NCBI GenBank assembly: GCA_003554585.1
Contig: PWGV01000010.1
Span: forward strand, 1 to 38,469
Reading direction: 5' to 3'
From: Halobacteroidaceae bacterium
GTDB taxonomy: Bacteria > Bacillota > Halanaerobiia > B1SED10-174
DNA length: 38,469 nucleotides
A program made the translations under genes and the position numbers. Shown here piece after piece: positions 25,478 to 32,677 of this stretch; position 1 is the stretch's first letter, and every line of letters begins with the position of its first letter. The notes below the pieces were generated by a model. The model was given only the letters and a program-made list of their open reading frames with translations. It did no database searches and was not told the DNA's origin.

Positions 25478-27496
25478 TTGATAGAGTATACTAAGATCGA
25501 AGAATTTTTTGCTCCAGAAGGTCTTTTCCAGCAGAATTTTCGCCAGTTTGAGATAAGGGTTTCCCAGAGGGACCTGGCCAGAAGGATAGCCAGGACCATC
25601 AATGAAAAAAGGTTTTTAATCGCCGAAGCAGGGACGGGGGTAGGAAAAACTTTTTCTTACCTTGTTCCTGCTATGTTATATGCAGACCAGGAGCAACAAC
25701 CCCTGGTTATTTCTACCTACACCAAAAATTTGCAGATGCAGTTGGCTCAAAAAGATATTCCCCAGGTAGCTAAAATTCTGGATTTAAATCTTGAAACTAC
25801 AGTTTTAATGGGGCGGTCCAATTATTTGTGCCGAACCAGGCTGCAGTTTCTGCATCAAAAAAAAGAACAATTTCCGGTTCGCCTCTTGCCCCAGATCTAT
25901 TTATGGGCTCAAGACACCGGGGATGGAACTTTTGAAGAGTGGCCTTTTGGAGAACACTCCGAAATCTGGCCTTTAATTGCTGCAGATGCTGATGGGTGCC
26001 ACGGGCAGTTTTGTCCGCACCAGAATGATTGCTTTTTACAAAAAGCCCGCCGGAAATGCCAGCAAGCCGATATTATTGTAATTAATCACCACCTTTTTTT
26101 CAGTGACCTCAAGATGCAAAATTCTGAAGAACAAAGCCTGTTACCTTCTCACCAGGTAATAATCTTTGATGAAGCTCACCACCTGGAACAAACGGGAATT
26201 AATTTCCTGGGAACGGATTTTTCCCAGGGTGAGCTAATAGATATTATCGGGGAGATCAGGGATTTTTTGGGTCGTCTGCAGAAAGAGAAAAAAGATGGTT
26301 TGAACTTTCCCACCCTTTTTACCGCCCTTCAGGGCTTAGAGGAAAAAGCCCAGGCTTTTTTCTTTGAATTTGACAGGGAACTGGAAAGGAAAAACCCTCG
26401 ATTTATTTATCCGGCCTGGTGGAAAGAACTGCAGAATTCCCCCCTGGAATTGCTGGAAAGTATGGATGCAGTGAATAGGGGACTTGTTGCGGGAGAAGAT
26501 GTTTTTCCTGAAGAACTGACACTTGCCCTGGGAGAAATTAAAAATCGCTGGGGCAAACTGATTTCCTCCCTGGATTATTTTATTGATCTTCCGGGAGAAA
26601 ATTTTGCTTCCTGGCTGGAAGGGAACGGGAAAAATTTAACCCTCCGTTCGTTGCCCTTATCTCTTGATGATTTTTTGATCCACTCCCTGTATCCGCGCAT
26701 GGAAAGCCTGATTTTTACCTCGGCAACTCTTTCCATTAACGATCAGGGAAGGTACTTTGCCCATAATTTGGGTCTGCCTTCCGAGCGAACCGATACCATG
26801 ATCCTGGGCTCGCCGTTTGATTATGACCAACAGGCAATTCTTCTAATACCTAAAGATATTCCTCCACCCCAGGATCCAGACTTTGTAGGGAAAAGCATAG
26901 AAATCTTCAGGGAGGTTTTTCCGGTTTTAGGACCCCGCAATTTGCTTTTGTTTACTTCCTATCAGATGCTTCATAGCTTCTATAGGGAGATAGAAGATTT
27001 TTGCGAGGAAAAGGGAGTGGAGATTTTTGTCCAGGGCAGAAGGGCTGTAAGTCAACTCCTTCGGGATTTCAGGAGAAGTCCCCGGGCAATAATGCTGGGG
27101 ACAGCAAGTTTTTGGGAAGGGGTAGACCTTCCAGGGGAAGATTTAACCTCGGTAATTCTGTTTCGCCTTCCTTTTCCAGTTCCTGATGATCCCTGGATTA
27201 AGGGGAAAGCCAGGGAGCTGGAAAAACAGGGTAAAAACTCCTTTGCCCACCTGATGCTGCCCCGGGCTGTTATAAGATTTAAGCAGGGATGGGGTCGTTT
27301 GATTAGGAGTTTTTCGGACCGGGGTATTCTGCTTGTTTTTGATCGGCGAATTCTCACGAAAAATTATGGGAAAATTTTCTGCAGTACCCTTCCCGACAGA
27401 CTCCCAATTAGAGAGGGCTCAGCCCAGGAATTATTTACAGCGGGAAAAAAATTCTGGGAAAGAGCAGGAGAAATCTGGACCGAGGTTGAAAAATAA
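25478..27496 (+). CDS. DinG-like ATP-dependent helicase with Fe-S cluster (XPD/DinG family)
   Basis: This is an SF2 5'-3' DNA helicase related to DinG/YoaA and XPD. It has Walker A AGTGVGKT (51-58), DEAH box (231-234), TSATLS, SFWEGVDLPG and QGWGRLIRS. Cysteines 118, 174, 179 and 185 have the C-x4-C-x5-C spacing of the DinG iron-sulfur cluster. There is no N-terminal exonuclease domain, unlike Bacillus-type DinG. The product has 672 residues. TTG at 25478 is 7 nt after AAAGGAGA. Likely roles are unwinding of R-loops, D-loops or damaged forks; the precise substrate is not visible in the sequence. Confidence 0.9.
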   Translation: MIEYTKIEEFFAPEGLFQQNFRQFEIRVSQRDLARRIARTINEKRFLIAEAGTGVGKTFSYLVPAMLYADQEQQPLVISTYTKNLQMQLAQKDIPQVAKILDLNLETTVLMGRSNYLCRTRLQFLHQKKEQFPVRLLPQIYLWAQDTGDGTFEEWPFGEHSEIWPLIAADADGCHGQFCPHQNDCFLQKARRKCQQADIIVINHHLFFSDLKMQNSEEQSLLPSHQVIIFDEAHHLEQTGINFLGTDFSQGELIDIIGEIRDFLGRLQKEKKDGLNFPTLFTALQGLEEKAQAFFFEFDRELERKNPRFIYPAWWKELQNSPLELLESMDAVNRGLVAGEDVFPEELTLALGEIKNRWGKLISSLDYFIDLPGENFASWLEGNGKNLTLRSLPLSLDDFLIHSLYPRMESLIFTSATLSINDQGRYFAHNLGLPSERTDTMILGSPFDYDQQAILLIPKDIPPPQDPDFVGKSIEIFREVFPVLGPRNLLLFTSYQMLHSFYREIEDFCEEKGVEIFVQGRRAVSQLLRDFRRSPRAIMLGTASFWEGVDLPGEDLTSVILFRLPFPVPDDPWIKGKARELEKQGKNSFAHLMLPRAVIRFKQGWGRLIRSFSDRGILLVFDRRILTKNYGKIFCSTLPDRLPIREGSAQELFTAGKKFWERAGEIWTEVEK

Positions 27497-27530
27497 TAAA
27501 ACGAATTTGTGTTGGGAAGGGAGGGTTTTT

Positions 27531-28442
27531 ATGGAGAGCAAATTAAGCAGCATATTATTTATACTTACTTTTGTCTTGACTTTAACTATTTCATTCTCCA
27601 TTCAAGCCTCGGATTTTTTCCCTGATTTCTATTTTGTTTATGAAGTGGTGGAAGGGGATACTTTGAGTGGAATTGCTCAGCGTTTTGGGACCAGCATTGA
27701 TGGCCTGCGCTGGGCCAACGGATTACACGATGACCTGATCAGGCTGGGAGATGAATTAATTATCCCGCAAAAGCCAGTAAAAGAAATCCCCTCCTTAAAC
27801 GATAGGTTGAACCCCAATGGGTCCAACGAATTAAACCTGGAACGAATTCCTCGCGCAGTTTACATCAGGCCACCCATGCCGGAGGTTGATTTGCCCCGGG
27901 ACAAGGTAATTATTTACCAGATCCGGAGGGGTGACAGCCTTTATGAACTGGCCCGGGAATTTAATACTACAACGGCTTTCCTGCAGGCCCTGAATGAGTT
28001 GGACGGCCCGAATATTAGGATAGGACAGCGCATTTATTTGCCAATTCACAATTTAACTCCCCGCCAGGCAGTAGAAAGGACCATAAGTCCAGAAGAAAAA
28101 GATATCCTGGCCAGAGCCATCCACGCTGAAGCTCGTGGAGAGCCATTTATTGGGCAGGTAGCAGTTGGAGCAGTTATAATCAACCGGGTATTAAGCCGCA
28201 ATTACCCTGACACTTTCCGGGGGGTAATATTTCAGCCGGGGCAATTCTGTGTAGTCCGGGATGGGCAGATAAATCTTCCCCCAAATCAACAGGCTTTTGA
28301 TGCTGCCAGAGAAACTCTGCGGGGAAACGACCCCACACGGGGAGCAATTTATTATTATAATCCCAATACTGCAACCAATACATCCTGGGTTCAGAGCCGG
28401 GAGGTAACTGTTATTATTGGCAATCACGTTTTTGCAAGATAA
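27531..28442 (+). CDS. Secreted LysM-repeat cell wall hydrolase, SleB/CwlJ type
   Basis: This 303-residue secreted protein has a signal peptide (about 1-26), two LysM peptidoglycan-binding modules (about 37-80 and 129-173), and a C-terminal Hydrolase_2 domain (about 190-303) as in the spore cortex-lytic enzymes SleB and CwlJ. The core IHAEARGEPFIGQVAVGAVIINRV holds the presumed catalytic Glu. SleB-type enzymes are lytic transglycosylases that open the cortex at germination. With the LysM arrangement it could also act in sporulation or vegetative walls. The ATG at 27531 behind GGGAAGGGAGGG is chosen; a longer frame from 27333 runs into the helicase gene. It is followed by a terminator. Confidence 0.9.
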   Translation: MESKLSSILFILTFVLTLTISFSIQASDFFPDFYFVYEVVEGDTLSGIAQRFGTSIDGLRWANGLHDDLIRLGDELIIPQKPVKEIPSLNDRLNPNGSNELNLERIPRAVYIRPPMPEVDLPRDKVIIYQIRRGDSLYELAREFNTTTAFLQALNELDGPNIRIGQRIYLPIHNLTPRQAVERTISPEEKDILARAIHAEARGEPFIGQVAVGAVIINRVLSRNYPDTFRGVIFQPGQFCVVRDGQINLPPNQQAFDAARETLRGNDPTRGAIYYYNPNTATNTSWVQSREVTVIIGNHVFAR

Positions 28443-28449
28443 TTTCCTG

Positions 28450-28477
28450 GGGGAGCCGCTCGGCTCCCTTAATTTTT
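28450..28477 (+). terminator. Intrinsic terminator between the LysM/SleB gene and dut
   Basis: GGGAGCC (28451-28457) pairs with GGCTCCC (28462-28468) around a 4-nt loop and is followed by TTAATTTTT. It starts 8 nt after the hydrolase stop codon and should end that transcript. Confidence 0.85.
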
Positions 28478-28497
28478 CTTTTTTGGAGGGAATTAAA

Positions 28498-28929
28498 ATG
28501 GAAATAGAAATCAAACTTCTGGAGAAGGACTGGCAATGCCCTGTTTACCAGCATCCCGGGGAAGACGCGGGGATGGATTTACAATCGCGAATGGATTGTG
28601 TTATTAATCCCGGTGAATTTTTGCAGGTGCCAACCGGGATAGCAATTGCCCTTCCCAGAGGTTATGTGGGTTATGTTAATCCCCGCAGCGGGTTAGCCCA
28701 TCGGCACGGGGTAACCGTTTTAAATGCTGATGGGGTAATTGATTCTGGTTATAGAGGGGAAATATGTGTTCTCCTGATTAACCACGGACAAAAACCTCTC
28801 GCGGTGAAAAAAGGGGATCGGATTGCCCAGTTAATTGTCCACCAATTTGAGCAGGTTAAATGGAAACCAGTTAAGGAACTGGAAGAATCTGAGAGGAAAG
28901 AAAAAGGTTTTGGACAGACCGGGAAATAA
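28498..28929 (+). CDS. dut: dUTP diphosphatase (trimeric dUTPase)
   Basis: dUTPase hydrolyses dUTP to dUMP, keeping uracil out of DNA and feeding dTMP synthesis. The 143-residue protein has the five family motifs: DAGMDLQ, PRSGLA, NADGVIDSGYRGEI with the catalytic Asp, KKGDRIAQLIV, and the C-terminal GFGQTGK arm that closes over a neighbour's active site. The ATG at 28498 has TTGGAGGG 8 nt upstream. A longer frame from 28417 overlaps the terminator and the previous gene and is rejected. Confidence 0.95.
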   Translation: MEIEIKLLEKDWQCPVYQHPGEDAGMDLQSRMDCVINPGEFLQVPTGIAIALPRGYVGYVNPRSGLAHRHGVTVLNADGVIDSGYRGEICVLLINHGQKPLAVKKGDRIAQLIVHQFEQVKWKPVKELEESERKEKGFGQTGK

Positions 28930-29009
28930 AAACAAGAGTTTTGGAAGAGAATTCAAGATAAAGACTTTTCTTTTTAGCAGCTGGAAGGGTTCGCTGAGAG
29001 GGGGTTTCC

Positions 29010-29038
29010 TTGTTTTTTTGCATACCCTGGTGTATAAT
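29010..29038 (+). promoter_or_regulatory. Predicted sigma-A promoter for RNase J
   Basis: TTGTTT at 29010-29015, a 17-nt spacer, and a perfect TATAAT at 29033-29038. Transcription would start near 29045, giving a leader of about 50 nt before the ATG at 29093. Confidence 0.75.
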
Positions 29039-29092
29039 GAAAATGGTTTATTTACTGCAAGAAGAAAATTATTTGGAGGTGTTTTGACATAA

Positions 29093-30748
29093 ATGAATAG
29101 TATTAAGGCCATCCCCCTGGGAGGGGTTGGCGAAATCGGGAAAAATATGATGCTGATAGAAAAAGATGGAAGAATTTTAATTATTGATGCCGGGGTTATG
29201 TTCCCTGAAGATGACCTTTTGGGAATAGATCTGGTTATTCCTGATATTTCCTATCTTGTTGAGAACAAACATCGAATTGATGGGATGGTTCTGACCCATG
29301 GCCACGAGGACCATATAGGAGCGATCCCATATATTATCGAGGAACTGGATGTCCCTATTACCGGGACGCGGTTGGCCCTGGGGCTGGTTAAGGCAAAATT
29401 AAAAGAATTCCATTTATCCAAGGAAGTAAAATTCAATGAAATATCACCCCGACAGAAAACCAAGATTGGTACTTTTGAAGTAGAGTTGATCCGGGTTAAC
29501 CACAGTATCGCTGATACCTGTGCCCTGGCCATTCAAACTCCTTATGGTCCCATTATCTATGCCAGTGATTTTAAATTTGATCAGACACCGGTTGATGGGA
29601 TTGTAGTTGATTACCATAAATTGAGCGAATACGGGGATGCAGGAGTTTTGGCCCTGTTTTCTGATAGCACCAATGCAGAGCGGGAAGGTTTTACCCTATC
29701 GGAAAGGGTTGTAGGGGAAAAGATTGATGATGTTTTTTCCACCGCCCGGGGCAGAATAATTGTTGCAACATTTGCTTCAAATATTCACCGGATCCAGCAG
29801 GTTTTTGACGCAGCCAAACAGTATCGGCGCAAGGTTGCTATTACTGGTAGGAGCATGGTTCACAACTGCCAGATCGCCTCGGAATTGGGTTTTCTTGATA
29901 TACCAGAGGACATTCTGGTGGAGATGAAAGACCTGCATAGCTTTGAACATGATAAAATTGCTATCCTTACTACAGGTAGTCAGGGAGAACCGATGGCGGC
30001 TCTCACCCGGATGGCCAATGGGGAGCACCGGCAGGTTAATGTTTGCCCTGGGGACACAGTTATGGTTTCCGCATCACCAATTCCCGGTAACGAAAGATTA
30101 GTTGGGGAAACGATCAATAAACTTTACCGCCTTGGAGCGAATGTGGTATACCAGGCCATTTCCGGTGTTCACGTATCCGGGCACGCCAGCAGGGAAGAAT
30201 TAAAGTTGATGTGCAACCTGGTTCGCCCCCGTTATTTTATTCCGGTTCATGGTGAATACAGACACCTCTACCATCATGCTCAACTCGCAGAAAACATGGG
30301 AATAAAAAAGGACAATATTTTTATTTTGGAACCTGGAGCTGTTCTGGACCTCAATGACGATCGGGGTAAGATCAATGGTAATGTTGGTGTTGACCGGGTT
30401 TTAGTCGATGGATTGGGTATAGGTGATGTGGGGACAGTTGTTTTAAGAGATCGTCGCCTTCTTTCTCAGGACGGGATTTTAATTGTTGTTTTAACGATTG
30501 ACCGTGAAACGGGTAAAATAGTTTCTGGGCCGGACATTGTAACCCGTGGTTTTGTTTACATGCGGGAGTCTGAAGAACTTATTCAACAGGCAACCGAAAT
30601 TGTAGAAAGGACCCTTGATAAGTGTTCGGCAAGTGGAATAAAACAATGGTCCCGCCTAAAAAACCGGATCCGGGATGCTTTGAGTGGCTTTGTTTATCAA
30701 AAAATTAAGCGACGCCCCATGATATTGCCTATTATCATGGATGTATAG
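29093..30748 (+). CDS. rnj: Ribonuclease J
   Basis: RNase J is a metallo-beta-lactamase/beta-CASP RNase with 5'-3' exonuclease and endonuclease activity, central to mRNA decay in Bacillota. The zinc motif HGHEDH lies at 69-74, and FIPVHGEYRHL and SGHAS belong to the beta-CASP part. The 551-residue length is typical for RNase J1/J2. Its place before spoIIIE matches B. subtilis rnjB, so J1 versus J2 is not decided. GGAGGT is 12 nt from the ATG, an unusually long spacing. Confidence 0.95.
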   Translation: MNSIKAIPLGGVGEIGKNMMLIEKDGRILIIDAGVMFPEDDLLGIDLVIPDISYLVENKHRIDGMVLTHGHEDHIGAIPYIIEELDVPITGTRLALGLVKAKLKEFHLSKEVKFNEISPRQKTKIGTFEVELIRVNHSIADTCALAIQTPYGPIIYASDFKFDQTPVDGIVVDYHKLSEYGDAGVLALFSDSTNAEREGFTLSERVVGEKIDDVFSTARGRIIVATFASNIHRIQQVFDAAKQYRRKVAITGRSMVHNCQIASELGFLDIPEDILVEMKDLHSFEHDKIAILTTGSQGEPMAALTRMANGEHRQVNVCPGDTVMVSASPIPGNERLVGETINKLYRLGANVVYQAISGVHVSGHASREELKLMCNLVRPRYFIPVHGEYRHLYHHAQLAENMGIKKDNIFILEPGAVLDLNDDRGKINGNVGVDRVLVDGLGIGDVGTVVLRDRRLLSQDGILIVVLTIDRETGKIVSGPDIVTRGFVYMRESEELIQQATEIVERTLDKCSASGIKQWSRLKNRIRDALSGFVYQKIKRRPMILPIIMDV

Positions 30749-30755
30749 TTAAATT

Positions 30756-30795
30756 CCCCTCCTGCCCTGAAAAGGTGGGAGGGGTGCTCAATTTT
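30756..30795 (+). terminator. Intrinsic terminator after RNase J
   Basis: An 11-bp stem (30756-30766 with 30774-30784, two G-U pairs) closes a 7-nt loop and is followed, after TGCTC, by an A/T-rich tail ending in five Ts. It starts 7 nt after the stop codon. Confidence 0.75.
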
Positions 30796-30830
30796 TGCTG
30801 TTAGTTTTAAGGGAAAAAGTCCTTGATAAC

Positions 30831-30903
30831 CCAATTTATTGCTGCCAATAAAGGAATTGTTCCGCTGGGCATAGAAGGGAAAAGGTAATAACCCAGCCGG
30901 AAC
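30831..30903 (+). promoter_or_regulatory. Two-hairpin 5' UTR before the Na/phosphate symporter gene
   Basis: Hairpin one pairs TTTATTG (30835-30841) with CAATAAA (30846-30852) around CTGC. An alternative register pairs 10 bp with an AAGG bulge. Hairpin two pairs GTTCCG (30859-30864) with CGGAAC (30898-30903) and CTGGG (30865-30869) with CCCAG (30892-30896), with one bulged C and a 22-nt purine-rich loop. It ends 5 nt before the Shine-Dalgarno (30909-30916). I do not recognise a known riboswitch class. Confidence 0.5.
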
Positions 30904-30925
30904 CGGATGGAGGAGGTTGTGGGGT

Positions 30926-32572
30926 TTGTCGTACTACATGATTTTAGAATTGCTCGGGGGCGTTGGCCTCTTTATTTATGGCATGCGGCAGATGGGAGAA
31001 GGCCTCCAGAAAACCGCAGGTGATAAACTTCAACGATTTATTGAACTACTGACCTCCAACCCCCTGGCCGGGGTTCTGGTTGGGGCTGGTGTTACTGCTA
31101 TAATTCAAAGCAGCAGTGCTACTACAATTATGACTGTTGGTTTTGTTAACGCCGGTCTGATGACCTTGCGCCAGGCAGTAGGGATTATAATGGGAGCCAA
31201 CATTGGAACCACTATAACCGCCCAGTTGATTGCCTTCGATCTGGGAGGATTTTCTCTTCCTGCTATTGCTATTGGGGCTTTCTTGTTATTTTTTACCAAG
31301 CAAAAAAGATTTAAACAGTTGGGCCAGGTAATTTTTGGATTTGGCCTTTTGTTTCTGGGTATGACCGTAATGCAGGGTTCGATGGCGCCCCTTGCTGACT
31401 CGGAAGCTTTCCGGGAATTTTTCTCCACATTTGGTGCAATTCCAATCCTGGGAATACTGGTTGGTGCAATGACAACCGCTCTTGTCCAGAGCAGCAGTGC
31501 GACTATCGGTATTTTGATTAGCTTAGCCTCAGTTGGAGCAATAGATTTTTCTGTTGCGATCCCTATTTTGCTGGGAGATAATATTGGGACGACCTTTACA
31601 GCCATGTTATCAAGTCTGGGAACCAAACTTTCCGCCAGACGGACTGCAATGGCCCATATGGTTTTCAATGTCCTGGGAACGGGGGTATTTATTGTCGTTT
31701 TTTACCTTGTTCCGGGATTTTCGGGTTATTTGGAATCCTTTTTTCAGAATATAGCCGAATATTTCGGCCACACCTGGAATGTTCAGAGATTAATTGCTAA
31801 CACCCATACCGCTTTTAATGTCACCAATACCCTGATCTGGTTCCCCTTTATTGCTTTTTTAACCAACCTGGTGATCAGGCTTATTCCCGGGAAAGAGGAA
31901 ATATTACACAAAGGGCCCATTTACCTGGATGAAAGGATGCTTAAAACTCCAGTTGTTGCACTGGAACAGGCCCATAAAGAATTATTGCGGATGGCTGACC
32001 TGGCCTATGTCAATGTGGGTGATTCCCGACGAATTTTTATGGATGAAGAAGAAAACCTGATAGATAATTTCTATGAGCGGGAAGAAGCCATTGATGCTCT
32101 GGAAACTAAAATTACTGATTACCTGGCCAAGTTATCCCGCCAGTCCATGGACGAGGTCTATTCTGCGCGCCTCAATAATTATTTCCACTTAATTAATGAT
32201 ATCGAGAGAATAGGCGATCATGCAGAAAACATTGTAGAACTTGCGGAATATAAGATGGAGAACAAGTTGCCTTTTTCCGACCGGGCCATTGGCGAGCTTA
32301 ACAACATGTTTGACCGGGTTATGCAGACAATTGACGAGGGAATAAAATCCCTGAGTACAGGAGATCTTGCAACTGCCGTGAAAGTCCTTCGTTTTGAGGA
32401 TGAAGTAGACGATTTGGAAAATGAGTACCGGGAGAATCATATCCAGAGATTAAATGAAGGACTTTGTTACCCCGGGTCGGGAATTGTCTTTGTGGATATC
32501 CTGAGTAACCTGGAAAGAATAGGCGATCACGTATCCAACATTGCCAAGATAATGCTTAAAGACCGGAGTTAA
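30926..32572 (+). CDS. Na/Pi cotransporter family protein with PhoU-like C-terminal domain
   Basis: This is a membrane transporter of the NptA/PNaS family (Na+-coupled phosphate uptake or efflux). The two inverted halves each carry the QSSSAT signature (IIQSSSATT and LVQSSSATIG). About eight or nine membrane helices reach residue 330, followed by a helical PhoU-like domain (about 345-548) with two three-helix repeats, each containing IERIGDH. TTG at 30926 is 9 nt from GGAGGAGG; the in-frame TTG at 30917 directly abuts that site and is rejected. The PhoU-like domain suggests regulation by phosphate status. It is preceded by a structured leader. Confidence 0.88.
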   Translation: MSYYMILELLGGVGLFIYGMRQMGEGLQKTAGDKLQRFIELLTSNPLAGVLVGAGVTAIIQSSSATTIMTVGFVNAGLMTLRQAVGIIMGANIGTTITAQLIAFDLGGFSLPAIAIGAFLLFFTKQKRFKQLGQVIFGFGLLFLGMTVMQGSMAPLADSEAFREFFSTFGAIPILGILVGAMTTALVQSSSATIGILISLASVGAIDFSVAIPILLGDNIGTTFTAMLSSLGTKLSARRTAMAHMVFNVLGTGVFIVVFYLVPGFSGYLESFFQNIAEYFGHTWNVQRLIANTHTAFNVTNTLIWFPFIAFLTNLVIRLIPGKEEILHKGPIYLDERMLKTPVVALEQAHKELLRMADLAYVNVGDSRRIFMDEEENLIDNFYEREEAIDALETKITDYLAKLSRQSMDEVYSARLNNYFHLINDIERIGDHAENIVELAEYKMENKLPFSDRAIGELNNMFDRVMQTIDEGIKSLSTGDLATAVKVLRFEDEVDDLENEYRENHIQRLNEGLCYPGSGIVFVDILSNLERIGDHVSNIAKIMLKDRS

Positions 32573-32577
32573 TGCGG

Positions 32578-32606
32578 TTATTCCCGGGGGTTAAATGGTA
32601 TATAAT
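32578..32606 (+). promoter_or_regulatory. Predicted promoter for the spoIIIE-like gene
   Basis: A perfect TATAAT at 32601-32606 stands 17 nt after a poor -35 (TTATTC, 32578-32583). It lies in the gap after the transporter gene and leaves a leader of about 65 nt. The -10 is convincing and the -35 is weak. Confidence 0.5.
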
Positions 32607-32677
32607 TCCTTTTAGGGGAGTTGGTAAGAAGGACAAAGATTAAAAAGAGAGAATATATATCACGAGGTGAAACACCC

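Noticed and set aside
27333-27530. Longer N-terminus for the LysM/SleB protein
   Set aside because: It overlaps the helicase gene in another frame. The ATG at 27531 has a strong ribosome binding site and starts a proper signal peptide.
28417-28497. Longer N-terminus for dut
   Set aside because: It overlaps the previous gene and the terminator stem. The start at 28498 fits the family.
30823-30851. Promoter TTGATA with CAATAA for the Na/Pi gene
   Set aside because: The -10 match is poor and it overlaps the first leader hairpin. A start site further upstream is more likely.
32621-32677. Longer N-terminus for the SpoIIIE-like protein
   Set aside because: The TTG start lies close to the -10 region of the predicted promoter, and the ATG at 32678 has a well-spaced Shine-Dalgarno.
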